DNA of 64,000 nucleotides, taken from the NCBI GenBank assembly GCA_963821925.1, contig CAWGFO010000009.1:248001-312000 (forward strand), read 5' to 3'. The position numbers and the translations under genes were made by a program. Each line of letters opens with the position of its first letter. Position 1 is the stretch's first letter. This document shows positions 43,805 to 52,044 of this stretch, one piece after another. The notes beneath the pieces were generated by a model. It did not search any database. It was not told the DNA's origin and saw only the letters and a program-made list of their open reading frames with translations. Origin of the DNA: JAOUEA01 sp963821925 (GTDB taxonomy: Bacteria > Actinomycetota > UBA4738 > HRBIN12).

Positions 43805-44854
43805 CGCGCCCGTGGCCCACGCCCCGAAGGCGCCCCAGAACGGGTCGAGCCCGGGATGCTCGAGCGGCTGCGCGTGGCCGTCGACGACCAGGACACGCCC
43901 CTCACCCAGCTCGGTCACGCGACCCACGACGGCGGCCGGGATCCCCGCGTCGGTGAGCGCCGCGACGTAGGCGTCGGCTCGATCGGCGACGACCGTGGCG
44001 ATCAGGGTGCCCTCGCTGATCGACACGTACGGGTCGATCCCGACGAAGTCGCAGACGGCCCGCACCTCGGGCGGCACCGGGATCGCGTCTCGGTCGATCC
44101 GCATGCCGGTCCCCGAGGCCGCCGCCACCTCGAGGAGGCCGCCGAGCACGCCCCCCTCGGTCGCGTCGTGCATCGAGGTGACACCTCGGTCCCGGAGGCC
44201 GAACTCCCGCGCGATCACGGCCTCTGGCACGACGGTCATCCGCTCGAAGAGCGCGTCCGCGGCATCGACCACGTCGTGGCCCACGCCCGCGCGCAAGCGA
44301 TCCGGGAAGGTGGCCGCGAACAGCGCGGTCGCCTCGATCGCCGCCCCCTTCGTCACCACGACCGCGTCGCCGGGGCGCGCCATCGTGGGCGTGACGAACG
44401 CGTCGGCGGCGCCGAGCGCCATGCACGTGGCGCCCCCCACCATCGGCCAGGCGCAGCCGTCGTACCGGGCCGTGTGCCCGGTCACCACCGCGATGCCCAG
44501 GGCGTCGCAGGCGCGCGAGAACGCGTCCCACAGCGCGGTCAGGTCCGCGTCGGAGACCTCGGGCGGCAGGTTCAGGTCGACCGCCATCCATCGCAGCGGC
44601 AGGCCGCTGGTCGCGGCGTCGGACGCCAGGATGTGCACGGCGAACCAGGCGGCGCGCTCCCACCCGTACGCGGGCACCACGAAGACCGGATCGGTCGTGA
44701 GGGCCATCGCGACCCCGTCGGCGACCCGCACGACGCCGACGTCCACGCCGTGGCGCGGTCCGACGAGGACATCCGGGTCGGGGGCGCCCAGGCGTCGCAG
44801 GATCACCTGCTCGAACACGTCGGCCGTCGCCTTGCCGGTCAGCTGCTCGCTCAT
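43802..44854 (-). CDS. AIR-synthase/HypE-superfamily protein in the thiE operon
   Basis: A 350-residue PurM-like protein: AMALTTDPVFVVPAYGWERAAW (N-terminal ATP domain), LASDAATSGLPLRWMAVDLNLP, GGATCMALG, and the C-terminal SMHDATEGGVLGGLLEVAAASGTG. The HDATEGG motif is nearest to HypE, but the HypE C-terminal Cys tail is absent, and SelD's N-terminal Cys/Lys motif is missing too. ThiL, thiamine-phosphate kinase, belongs to the same superfamily. Because the ATG overlaps thiE as ATGA under a TPP riboswitch, a thiamine-phosphate role is the best guess. Confidence 0.65.
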   Translation of the reverse strand: MSEQLTGKATADVFEQVILRRLGAPDPDVLVGPRHGVDVGVVRVADGVAMALTTDPVFVVPAYGWERAAWFAVHILASDAATSGLPLRWMAVDLNLPPEVSDADLTALWDAFSRACDALGIAVVTGHTARYDGCAWPMVGGATCMALGAADAFVTPTMARPGDAVVVTKGAAIEATALFAATFPDRLRAGVGHDVVDAADALFERMTVVPEAVIAREFGLRDRGVTSMHDATEGGVLGGLLEVAAASGTGMRIDRDAIPVPPEVRAVCDFVGIDPYVSISEGTLIATVVADRADAYVAALTDAGIPAAVVGRVTELGEGRVLVVDGHAQPLEHPGLDPFWGAFGAWATGA

Positions 44855-45504
44855 CTAGCTCCTTCCAGGCCGAGAGCGCGGTCCACGGCTTCACGCAACG
44901 CGCGGGTCGCCGTCACGGGCTCGGTGGCCGCCACCACGGCCGAGATCACGGCCACGCCGGCCGCACCGGCGTGGATCACCTCGGCGGCGTTCGTCGCATC
45001 GATGCCGCCGATCCCCACGACGGGCAGCGGGCTCGCGTCCGCCACGGCCGAGAGACCGTCGAGCCCTCGCGCCACCGCCTCGGGCTTCGTGGCGGTCGAC
45101 CACACGGTGACGCCGAGGTAGTCCGCCCCGGCGGCCGCCGCGCCGCGCGCCTGGTCGGCGTCGCGCACGCTGATCCCGAGGACGCGATCGGGGCCGAGCG
45201 TCGCGCGGGCCGCCTCGGGTTCGTCGTCCTGCCCCACGTGAACGCCGTCCGCGCCGGCCGCCACCGCCACGTCCACGCGGTCGTTCACGATGCAGAGCAC
45301 GCCGGCGTCGCGGCAGACGTCCACGAGCTCACGCGCGATCGGCAACAGCGCCACGTCGTCGAGCTCCGGGGCGCGGAGCTGGATCGCCGTGGCGCCGCCC
45401 TCGATCGCGGCCGCCGCGATCTCCCGATGCCCTCGTCCGGGCACGAGCGTGCCCGACGTCACGACGTAGACGCGCAGCGTGTGGGGGTCGAGTCGCGTTC
45501 CCAT
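44851..45504 (-). CDS. thiE: Thiamine-phosphate synthase ThiE
   Basis: Joins HMP pyrophosphate and thiazole phosphate. The 217-residue TIM barrel has AIQLRAPELDD (usually QLReK), CIVNDRVDVAVAAGADGVHVGQDD, VLGISVRDADQARGAAAAGADYLGVTVWSTATK (core GADYLGVTVWSTATK) and VVGIGGIDATNAAEVI. GGAGGGAGCG precedes the ATG at 45502-45504. A TPP riboswitch lies directly upstream. Confidence 0.93.
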   Translation of the reverse strand: MGTRLDPHTLRVYVVTSGTLVPGRGHREIAAAAIEGGATAIQLRAPELDDVALLPIARELVDVCRDAGVLCIVNDRVDVAVAAGADGVHVGQDDEPEAARATLGPDRVLGISVRDADQARGAAAAGADYLGVTVWSTATKPEAVARGLDGLSAVADASPLPVVGIGGIDATNAAEVIHAGAAGVAVISAVVAATEPVTATRALREAVDRALGLEGAR

Positions 45505-45505
45505 C

Positions 45506-45600
45506 GCTCCCTCCGCCGGCATTACCCGGATCAGGTCCTTCGGGTCGCCGGCGCGAGTTGCCGACCTCTCAGCCCGGATGCCCGAGCTCCCCGGTGGTGC
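45506..45600 (-). promoter_or_regulatory. TPP (THI-box) riboswitch of thiE
   Basis: On the minus strand the aptamer shows GGGGAGCTCGGG at the 5' helix, CTGAGAGG (pyrimidine sensor), and GACCTGATCCGGGTAATGCC with the closing GCCGGCGGAGGGA. The last part also holds the ribosome binding site, so ligand binding probably blocks translation. Confidence 0.96.
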
Positions 45601-45606
45601 CGAGGC

Positions 45607-45612
45607 AGTATA
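45607..45612 (-). promoter_or_regulatory. -10 box (TATACT) of the thiE leader
   Basis: TATACT lies 7 bp before the start of the THI-box, so transcription begins right at the aptamer. No clear -35. Confidence 0.6.
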
Positions 45613-45616
45613 GGTC

Positions 45617-46324
45617 CTACGGTTCGCGCGACCGCGCCACGGCCTTCTCCCGGGCGAACTTCTTCCAGTCGCTCGACTTCGTGGACAGGGTGACGTCGGT
45701 GACGATCTGGAGGACGCCGAGGGCCAGCAGCCCGGCCCCGCTCCACCAGGGCGCGCCGGACGCGGGCCAGAAGGCCAGCGCGACGAACGGTGCGAGCTTC
45801 GTGGCGATCGCCCCGCTCGCGTGCATCCAGGCGCGGCTGTCCGGATCGGCACGCAGGTAGGTCGCGTAGTCGGTCTTCAGCCCGGGACGGGGCGGCGGCG
45901 GCCCGCCCATGAAGTAGTCGGTGAACCGGATCCCGATCGCGCGCCCGACCAGCCAGTGCGCCGGCGAATGCACCGCGATCGCCCAGATCGCACCGGCCGC
46001 GAGCAGGGCGAGCCCCTTCCACAGGGCGGTATCCCAGACGAACGCCAGCCAGACGGCCACGCCCCCCGCGACGATCCCGGCCAGGAGCAGCAGGTTGCCG
46101 GTCCAGACGGGCACCCGGAGCCGGACGCCGGCCCGGAAGGCCGCGGTGTCGATCCGTCCGATCTGGTCGGCGTGCTCATGGACCAACAGCCGGTCGGGCT
46201 TCACGCGGGCGACGATCCTCCAGAACCCCAGCGCCCGAAGGTCGGTGTTCCCCTCGCCCACCGCCACCTCGATCCGGTCCAGCGAGGGACCGATCTCGGC
46301 CGATGCAGTTGCCCCAACCTCCAC
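45617..46324 (-). CDS. Unknown membrane protein with an HSPAH motif
   Basis: About 235 residues. A soluble N-terminus (IGPSLDRIEVAVGEGNTDL) is followed by about four hydrophobic segments (LLLLAGIVAGGVAVWLAFVW, GLALLAAGAIWAIAV, LAPFVALAFWPAS, AGLLALGVLQIVTDVTL). Between them lies AVHSPAHWLVGRAIGIRFTDYFMGG. The HSPAH spacing (HxxxH) near a membrane helix recalls site-2 protease-like families, but Glu is missing, so activity cannot be claimed. The start is taken at GTG 46322-46324 after AAAGGGCGG; GTG at 46340-46342 is possible. Its leader overlaps the divergent kinase promoter. Confidence 0.6.
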   Translation of the reverse strand: MEVGATASAEIGPSLDRIEVAVGEGNTDLRALGFWRIVARVKPDRLLVHEHADQIGRIDTAAFRAGVRLRVPVWTGNLLLLAGIVAGGVAVWLAFVWDTALWKGLALLAAGAIWAIAVHSPAHWLVGRAIGIRFTDYFMGGPPPPRPGLKTDYATYLRADPDSRAWMHASGAIATKLAPFVALAFWPASGAPWWSGAGLLALGVLQIVTDVTLSTKSSDWKKFAREKAVARSREP

Positions 46325-46345
46325 GGTTCCGCCCTTTCCCACCCG

Positions 46346-46351
46346 TAGAAT
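46346..46351 (+). promoter_or_regulatory. -10 box (TAGAAT) of the PASTA kinase
   Basis: CGTAGAATC is followed by a leader of about 65 nt. The same CGTAGAATC word occurs at the fdhA promoter. Confidence 0.5.
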
Positions 46352-46422
46352 CCTCGCGGACGCGCTCCCCTCGCTACCCCGAGCGCTTCCCCGAACGGGA
46401 GGAGATCCACACGTCCAGGAGT

Positions 46423-48297
46423 ATGACCCACCCGGCGCCACCGGATGGGACCGGAGGCCATGCACTCGTCACGCTCGACGGGCGCTACACCGTGCTCGAA
46501 CGCATCGCCGCGGGCGGCATGGGCGAGGTCTTCCTCGCGCGCGACACCGTGCTCGCCCGCGAGGTGGCGATCAAGGTCCTGCACCGCTCGCTCTCGGGTG
46601 ATCAGGCCTTCGTCGACCGCTTCCGCCGTGAGGCGCGGGCGGCCGCCGGGCTCTCCCACCCCAACATCGTCGCGGTGTACGACTGGGGCGCGGTCGACGG
46701 CATCTATTACATGGTCATGGAGTACGTGCGGGGCCGGGGCGTCCGCGACCTGCTGAACCTGTACGGCAAGCTCGAGCCCGCCCAGGCGTGCGAGGTCGTG
46801 CGACAGACCCTGCTCGCGCTCGGCCACGCGCACGCGCAGGGCATCGTGCACCGCGACATCAAGCCCGAGAACGTCCTCGTCACGACCGACGGCGTCGTGA
46901 AGGTGGCCGACTTCGGGCTCGCCCGCGCCTACGCGGACGGGCGCGCCACGCAGGCGGGCGCCGTCACCGGCACCGTGCAGTACCTCGCCCCCGAGCAGAT
47001 CCGCGGCGAGCCCGCCGACCCGCGCAGCGACCTCTACTCCCTCGGTATCGTCACGTACGAGCTCCTGACCGGGAAGCTCCCGTTCACGGGCGAGACGGCG
47101 ATGTCGATCGCGTACAAGCACCTCTCGGACCGCGTGCCCCGGCCGTCGGCCACCGTGCCGTCGATCCCCGTCGAGCTCGACGGGTTCGTCACGAGCGCCA
47201 CCGACCGCGACCGCGAGCTGCGGCCGGAGTCGGCCGCCGAGATGCGGCGGGACATCGAGGCGCTCGAGCCGACCCTGCCGGCCGCGCGGTCGCTCGCCGC
47301 GCTGATCGACGACATGCCCGAGGTCACGGCTGGCGACGAGGACGGCGAGCGCACCGAGGCCGTCGCGATCGCCGGAACCCAGACCCAGACGATCCCCCGG
47401 GTCGAGCGCGGCCGCCGGCGCCGCTGGAAGCGCGTGGTGGTCGCGGTGCTGGTCGTCGCCGCGCTCGCGGCTTCCGCGTGGGGCGCCTGGACCTACGTCG
47501 TGCCTCACGAGGCGGTCGTGCCGCCCACCGGCGGCCTCACGGTGCAGCAGATGTCGGCCCAACTGACCGACCTCGGCTTCGTGGTGAAGACGGCCGAGGG
47601 CCAGTATTCGATGGACGTGCCCGCGGGCCAGGTGCTGAAGCTGCGGCCCTCCCCCGGGGCCACCCTGGACGAGGGAGCGACCGTCGTGATCGTGCCGTCG
47701 CTCGGACCGCCGCCCGTGGACGTGCCGACCGTCGTCGGCAAGCCACTCGCCCGGGCGAAAGACCTGCTCCGCTCGGCGGGCCTGGTCCCGGTCGTGTCGA
47801 AGTCGGTCTTCGACTTCGACGTCGCGGCCGGCTCGGTGATCAGCCAGGACCCGTCGACCCCGCAGGCGCCCAAGGGCAGCGAGGTCGAGCTGGTCGTGAG
47901 CAAGGGCCCGCCCCCCGTGAACCTGCCGAACGTGGTCGGCAAGATGCAGGACGAGGCTACGAGGCGGCTCGAGGCGCAGAAGTTCCAAGTTGCGATCGTC
48001 GAGGAGTTCTCGAACGACGTCGAGGAGGGCCGGGTCATCAGCCAGTCCCCGTCGGGCGCCAAGGCGCCCTCCGGGTCGACGGTCACCCTGACCGTCTCGA
48101 AGGGACCGGAGCAGTTCCCGGCGCCGGACTTCCGCAGCTTGTCGAAGTCGGCCGCCCAGGTGCTCGCCGATCGGTACGGGCTCGTGCTGAGCTTCAATGT
48201 CTTCCCCGGCACCCCCGGGACGGTCGTGTTCAGCCAGTCGCCGGGGGTCGGGACCACGGTGCGCTTCGGCGATACGATCACGCTGTTCATGGCGTGA
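46423..48297 (+). CDS. PASTA-domain Ser/Thr protein kinase (PknB type)
   Basis: Membrane sensor kinase that responds to muropeptides or lipid II. The 624-residue protein has a kinase domain at about residues 20-285 with the glycine loop AAGGMGEVFLARD, Lys51 in VAIKVL, HRDIKPENVL, and DFGLA, a juxtamembrane basic stretch (RGRRRRWKR), one transmembrane helix (about 353-373, VVVAVLVVAALAASAWGAW), and four PASTA repeats. The ATG at 46423 follows AGGAG. The nfo gene overlaps its stop as GTGA. Confidence 0.95.
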   Translation: MTHPAPPDGTGGHALVTLDGRYTVLERIAAGGMGEVFLARDTVLAREVAIKVLHRSLSGDQAFVDRFRREARAAAGLSHPNIVAVYDWGAVDGIYYMVMEYVRGRGVRDLLNLYGKLEPAQACEVVRQTLLALGHAHAQGIVHRDIKPENVLVTTDGVVKVADFGLARAYADGRATQAGAVTGTVQYLAPEQIRGEPADPRSDLYSLGIVTYELLTGKLPFTGETAMSIAYKHLSDRVPRPSATVPSIPVELDGFVTSATDRDRELRPESAAEMRRDIEALEPTLPAARSLAALIDDMPEVTAGDEDGERTEAVAIAGTQTQTIPRVERGRRRRWKRVVVAVLVVAALAASAWGAWTYVVPHEAVVPPTGGLTVQQMSAQLTDLGFVVKTAEGQYSMDVPAGQVLKLRPSPGATLDEGATVVIVPSLGPPPVDVPTVVGKPLARAKDLLRSAGLVPVVSKSVFDFDVAAGSVISQDPSTPQAPKGSEVELVVSKGPPPVNLPNVVGKMQDEATRRLEAQKFQVAIVEEFSNDVEEGRVISQSPSGAKAPSGSTVTLTVSKGPEQFPAPDFRSLSKSAAQVLADRYGLVLSFNVFPGTPGTVVFSQSPGVGTTVRFGDTITLFMA

Positions 48298-49133
48298 GGT
48301 TCGGCGCGCACGTCCGGCGGGGCGCCGAGGCCACCCGCGGCGTCGTCAAGGAATGTCACGACCGGGGCGCCGACTGCGCCCAGATCTTCGTCTCGAACCC
48401 GCGGGCATGGGCCGGGCCGACGATCCCCGACGACCGGGCCGCGGCGTTCCGCGAGGCCTGGCGCGCCTCCGGGCTCGGTCCGCTCGCGGCGCACGCGCCC
48501 TATCTCGTGAACATCGCTTCCCCGAACCCCGCGTTCCTCGAGCGGTCGCGCCAGCTCGCGTCGGCGACGACGCTGACCTGTGACCGGATGGGTGTCGACC
48601 TGCTCGTGGTGCACAGCGGTGCCGGCGGATCCGACGGTGAGCGCGAGTATGCCCGCGATCGGGCGGCCGAGACCCTGCGGCGAACGGCCGGCGATGCCGA
48701 GCGCGTGCGGATCCTCGTCGAGCTGATGGCCGGCACGTCGGGCGCCGTCGCCTCGACGATCCCGGAGGCGGCGGCCCTGCTCGAGGCGGCGGGCGACGAC
48801 CGCGTCGGGCTGTGCCTGGACACGTGTCACCTGTTCGCGGCCGGCTACGGCCTCGACGCGTCCGAGGGCGTGGACGAGCTCTTCGCCGAGCTCGCGGCCC
48901 ACGGGCTCACGGAGCGTGTCGGGCTCGTCCATGCGAACGACTCGATGTTCCCCCGGGGGGAACGCCGGGATCGCCACGAGAACATCGGGGACGGGCACAT
49001 CGGTCTCGAGGGCTGGCGCGAGCTCCTCGGCCGTCCCGAGGCCGCCGGCTGGGCCTTCGTGCTCGAGACGCCGGGCGACGCCGAACGGCATGCCGCCGAC
49101 ATCGCCCGGCTCCGGGCGCTCGCAGGGGCCTAG
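48294..49133 (+). CDS. nfo: Endonuclease IV (AP endonuclease)
   Basis: Cuts abasic sites in DNA using three zinc ions. The 279-residue TIM barrel begins VRFGAHVRRG and has IFVSNPRAW, LAAHAPYLVNIAS, LLVVHSGA, ILVELMAG, CLDTCHLFAAGYGL, VHANDSMFPRGERRDRHENIGDGHIG (metal ligands in DSMF, DRHENIG and H of DGHIG) and FVLETP. The GTG start overlaps the kinase stop as GTGA. Its stop TAG shares a CTAG with the stop of the convergent gene. Confidence 0.94.
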   Translation: MRFGAHVRRGAEATRGVVKECHDRGADCAQIFVSNPRAWAGPTIPDDRAAAFREAWRASGLGPLAAHAPYLVNIASPNPAFLERSRQLASATTLTCDRMGVDLLVVHSGAGGSDGEREYARDRAAETLRRTAGDAERVRILVELMAGTSGAVASTIPEAAALLEAAGDDRVGLCLDTCHLFAAGYGLDASEGVDELFAELAAHGLTERVGLVHANDSMFPRGERRDRHENIGDGHIGLEGWRELLGRPEAAGWAFVLETPGDAERHAADIARLRALAGA

Positions 49134-49753
49134 GGCTCGAGCTCGGCCCCGCGGCCCTCCTGGTGGCTGTACCGCTCCTCGGCGAAGGGCTCGCCGTGGA
49201 TGTGGTAGCCGCGGACCTCCCAGAAGCCCCGCGTATTCTTCGCGCTGAACTCCAGGCCCGTGAGCCACTTCGCGCTCTTCCACGCGTATCGCTTCGGGAC
49301 CACGAGACGCAGCGGCCACCCGTGGTCGGGCTCGAGGTCCTCGCCGTGGTTCCGCCAGGCGAGCAGGACGTCGTCCTCGGCCATCGCCTCGAGCGAGAGG
49401 TTCGAGGTGTAGCCGTACGCGCAGTGCGCGATCACCCACTTCGCCTCGGCCTGCGGCTTCGCGAGGTCCATGATCGTGCGGAAGGACACGCCCTCCCACG
49501 TGTTGTCGAGGGTGGTCCAGCCGGTCACGCAGTGCATGTCGGCGTCGACCGTGACGTTCGGCAGGTCCCGGAGCTCCTGGTAGCTGAGCGTGAACGGGTG
49601 GTCGACGAGGCCCGAGACCTCGAGGTCCCAGTCGGTGCCGTCGAACCGGGGGACGGGGCCGTAATGGAGCACGGGCCAGCTCTTGACCAGGCGCTGGCCG
49701 GGCGGGACCCGATCGGCGACCTCGGCCGGGACGTTCTTCGTGAAGAGACCCAT
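49130..49753 (-). CDS. Sulfite-oxidase-type molybdopterin oxidoreductase
   Basis: A 207-residue single-domain Mo protein of the sulfite oxidase/MsrP fold without the C-terminal dimer domain: WPVLHYGPVPRFDGTDWDLEV, LPNVTVDADMHCVTGWTT with the Mo-ligating Cys, WEGVSF, and GWPLRLVVPKRYAWKSAKWL. No signal peptide is present, so it appears cytoplasmic. GGAGGG precedes the ATG at 49751-49753, and it overlaps the threonine aldolase gene by one base (TGATG). The electron acceptor and substrate are unknown. Confidence 0.9.
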   Translation of the reverse strand: MGLFTKNVPAEVADRVPPGQRLVKSWPVLHYGPVPRFDGTDWDLEVSGLVDHPFTLSYQELRDLPNVTVDADMHCVTGWTTLDNTWEGVSFRTIMDLAKPQAEAKWVIAHCAYGYTSNLSLEAMAEDDVLLAWRNHGEDLEPDHGWPLRLVVPKRYAWKSAKWLTGLEFSAKNTRGFWEVRGYHIHGEPFAEERYSHQEGRGAELEP

Positions 49754-50814
49754 CAACCCTCCTTCGCGACGTCGCGCGCGATGGATCGCCATGCGTCCAG
49801 CGCGACGGCGACGCCGTCGTCGTCGATATCGAGATGGGTCACCATGCGGATCCGGCCACCGCCGTGCGTGACGCCCACCCCGAGGGCCGCGAGCCGTTCG
49901 ATCGTCTCGAGCAACGGGAGGCCCACCGCTACCGTGTCGACGAACACCATGTTCGTTTCAACCTGCGCGTGATCGATCGCGCCCGGCAGGATCTCGTGGA
50001 CGCCGTCGGCCAGGCGCCGAGCGCGCTCGTGGTCCTCATGGAGCCGCTGCGGGCCCTCGCGGAGCGCCACGATGCCGGCCGCGGCCGTGATCCCGGCCTG
50101 GCGCCACGCCCCGCCGAAGAGGATCCACAGTCGGCGGGCCTCAGGCATGAGCTCGGCCGGTCCACACAGGAGCGAGCCGATCGGGGCGCCGAGCCCCTTC
50201 GACACGCAGACCATGGTGGTGTCGGCCTCGCTGGCCCACTCGACCGCGTCGACCCCTGCGGCCGCGGCCGCGTTGAACAGCCGGGCGCCGTCGAGGTGGA
50301 CCGGGACCCCGGCGTCGTCCGCGACCTTTCGGACGGCGCGCATCTCCTCGATCGGCAGGACACGCCCCCCGGCCGAGCCGGCCGTGTTCTCGACGGCGAG
50401 CAGGTCCACCTCCTCGACCTCGTAGTAGCTGTCGGGTTCGAGCAGCTCCGTTGCCTGCGCGGCGTCGATCCAGCCCCGGGAGCCCGGATCCACGGTGCGG
50501 AACGCGATCCCCGACAGCACCGCCGACGTCATCACCTCGGTCGTCGCGACGTGCGCGGCGCTGGAGCTCGCGACGAGGTGGCCGCTCCCCTGCACGTGGA
50601 GCCGGAGCGCGATCTGGTTGCCCATCGTGCCGGTGGGGACGTAGATCGCCGCCTCGGTACCCAGCGTCTCGGCGGCGAGCTCCTGCAGACGGTTCACCGT
50701 GGGATCGGAGCCGTACCAGGCGTCGCCGACCTCGGCGCCGGCCATCGCCCTACGCATCGAGGGCGAGGGCGCGGTGACGGTGTCGGAACGCAGATCCACG
50801 CGGAAGGGAACCAT
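49753..50814 (-). CDS. Low-specificity threonine aldolase
   Basis: PLP enzyme splitting threonine to glycine and acetaldehyde. The 353-residue protein has VDLRSDTVTAPSPSMR, EVGDAWYGSDPTVN, YVPTGTMGNQIAL, VENTAGSAGGRVLP, VHLDGARLFNAA and the PLP lysine in VSKGLGAPIGS. VGDAWYG replaces the commoner VGDDVYGED. The start ATG is preceded by TAGACT at seven bases with no ribosome binding site. It shares an operon with the Mo oxidoreductase. Confidence 0.92.
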   Translation of the reverse strand: MVPFRVDLRSDTVTAPSPSMRRAMAGAEVGDAWYGSDPTVNRLQELAAETLGTEAAIYVPTGTMGNQIALRLHVQGSGHLVASSSAAHVATTEVMTSAVLSGIAFRTVDPGSRGWIDAAQATELLEPDSYYEVEEVDLLAVENTAGSAGGRVLPIEEMRAVRKVADDAGVPVHLDGARLFNAAAAAGVDAVEWASEADTTMVCVSKGLGAPIGSLLCGPAELMPEARRLWILFGGAWRQAGITAAAGIVALREGPQRLHEDHERARRLADGVHEILPGAIDHAQVETNMVFVDTVAVGLPLLETIERLAALGVGVTHGGGRIRMVTHLDIDDDGVAVALDAWRSIARDVAKEG

Positions 50815-50821
50815 GCGAGCG

Positions 50822-50827
50822 AGTCTA
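50822..50827 (-). promoter_or_regulatory. Leaderless promoter -10 (TAGACT) of the threonine aldolase
   Basis: TAGACT, seven bases, ATG; no Shine-Dalgarno. Confidence 0.55.
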
Positions 50828-50846
50828 GCGGGGTCCCCCCGAAGGC

Positions 50847-51995
50847 TCAGTACAGGAACATCGGCTTGCCGTCGACGTGGCGGATCTTCGGCAGGTAGGC
50901 CTCGCGGTCGTACAGCGATTCGACGTCGACCCGTTTCACACCCTGGCCCAGGACGGTGAGCGGTACGTTCACGTAGTTGCCGTTCCGCAGTGCCACGAGC
51001 CGTCCCGAGACCCCTTCGATCGCGAGGTCGGCCGCCATGACCGCGTAGTTGATCGCGACCATCAGATCGAGCGAATCCGGGCTCCCCGACCGCATCAGGT
51101 AGCCGAGCTGCTGGTAGATCATGCCCTCGCCCGTGCGCTCCTTCAGGAGCTCCGCGGTGAGCTGACCGACCCCGCCCAGCTTCTTGTGCCCGAACGCATC
51201 CTCGGGCCCGCCCTGGACCATCTCCCCGCCCTCGATGGTGGCGCCCTCCGAGATCGTCATCATCGCGTAGTTGCTGGGGTTCGCGGCCTTGTCCTTCATC
51301 AGGAGCGAGGCCAGGCGGTCGATGTCGAACGGGACCTCCGAGATGATCGCCCGGTCGACGCCGGCCAGGTACGCCGCGATCAACGAGGTCTCGCCGCTGT
51401 AGCGTCCGAACACCTCCACCACCGCGAGCCGCTCGTGGGACCCGGCGCTCGTGCGCAGCTGGTGCACGAAGTTCACGGTGCGCGTGACGGCCGTCGAGAA
51501 CCCGATGCAGTAGTCCGTGCCGTGCACGTCGTTGTCCATCGTCTTCGGGATCGCGATGACCGGGATCCCCTCCTGGTGCAGCCGCAGGCCGAACGAGAGC
51601 GTGTCGTCGCCCCCGATCGGGATCAGCGCGTCGAGCCCGAGGTGCTCGATCACGCGGATCGCGTGCGCCGTGTGGTCGCGCGGGCCGTCGCCCGTGCGCC
51701 CCTCGGCCAGGAACGCCGGCTCGTCGGCGCCCCTCACCTTCGCCGGATTCGTCCTCGCCGAGTGGAGGAACGTGCCGCCGGAACGGTCGATCGTCCTGAC
51801 CACCCCGGGATCGAGGTGCACGCTGTTCCTCGCGATCGTCGCCGGATCGTCGGGGTTCGTCTCGAGGAGCCCGCCCCACCCGCGCCGGATCCCGACGACC
51901 TCGTGACCCTCCGACGCGGCCCTCATCACGACGGCCTTGATCGATGCGTTCAGCCCGGGGACGTCGCCCCCGCCGGTCAGGATGCCCAGTCTCAT
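50847..51995 (-). CDS. 6-phosphofructokinase with PPi-type donor signature
   Basis: Phosphorylates fructose 6-phosphate. The 382-residue protein begins MRLGILTGGGDVPGLNASIKA. The donor site reads GGDDT (residues 128-132), with Asp at the position that is Gly in ATP enzymes, and PKTMDND with Lys151; both changes mark pyrophosphate-dependent PFKs. It also has GRYSGETSLIAAYLAG and VGQLTAELLKERTGEGMIYQQLGYLMRSG (core LGYLMRSG). An about 30-residue insertion lies before the donor loop. The ATG follows TAGGCT by seven bases. A second PFK lies immediately upstream on the same strand. Confidence 0.9.
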   Translation of the reverse strand: MRLGILTGGGDVPGLNASIKAVVMRAASEGHEVVGIRRGWGGLLETNPDDPATIARNSVHLDPGVVRTIDRSGGTFLHSARTNPAKVRGADEPAFLAEGRTGDGPRDHTAHAIRVIEHLGLDALIPIGGDDTLSFGLRLHQEGIPVIAIPKTMDNDVHGTDYCIGFSTAVTRTVNFVHQLRTSAGSHERLAVVEVFGRYSGETSLIAAYLAGVDRAIISEVPFDIDRLASLLMKDKAANPSNYAMMTISEGATIEGGEMVQGGPEDAFGHKKLGGVGQLTAELLKERTGEGMIYQQLGYLMRSGSPDSLDLMVAINYAVMAADLAIEGVSGRLVALRNGNYVNVPLTVLGQGVKRVDVESLYDREAYLPKIRHVDGKPMFLY

Positions 51996-52002
51996 GGGTG
52001 GA

Positions 52003-52008
52003 AGCCTA
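52003..52008 (-). promoter_or_regulatory. Leaderless promoter -10 (TAGGCT) of the PPi-type PFK
   Basis: TAGGCT, seven bases, ATG, located in the 49-bp gap between the two PFK genes. Confidence 0.5.
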
Positions 52009-52044
52009 CGACGGGTGCACCGCCCCACCGTGGACCGTGCGGCC

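Noticed and set aside
43802..44854. Selenophosphate synthetase (SelD)
   Set aside because: The protein is of the right superfamily and a selenoprotein is nearby, but SelD's N-terminal Cys/Sec-Gly-Cys-Lys motif is absent. The thiE operon context points to thiamine.
44851..45852. A longer ThiE with a 116-residue N-terminal extension
   Set aside because: The extension is a translation of the TPP riboswitch and the neighbouring gene's antisense. The ATG at 45502-45504 has a strong ribosome site.
46788..49133. A single 781-residue protein ending in an endonuclease IV domain
   Set aside because: Its first 500 residues are the shifted frame of the PASTA kinase. The nfo gene starts at the GTG overlapping the kinase stop.
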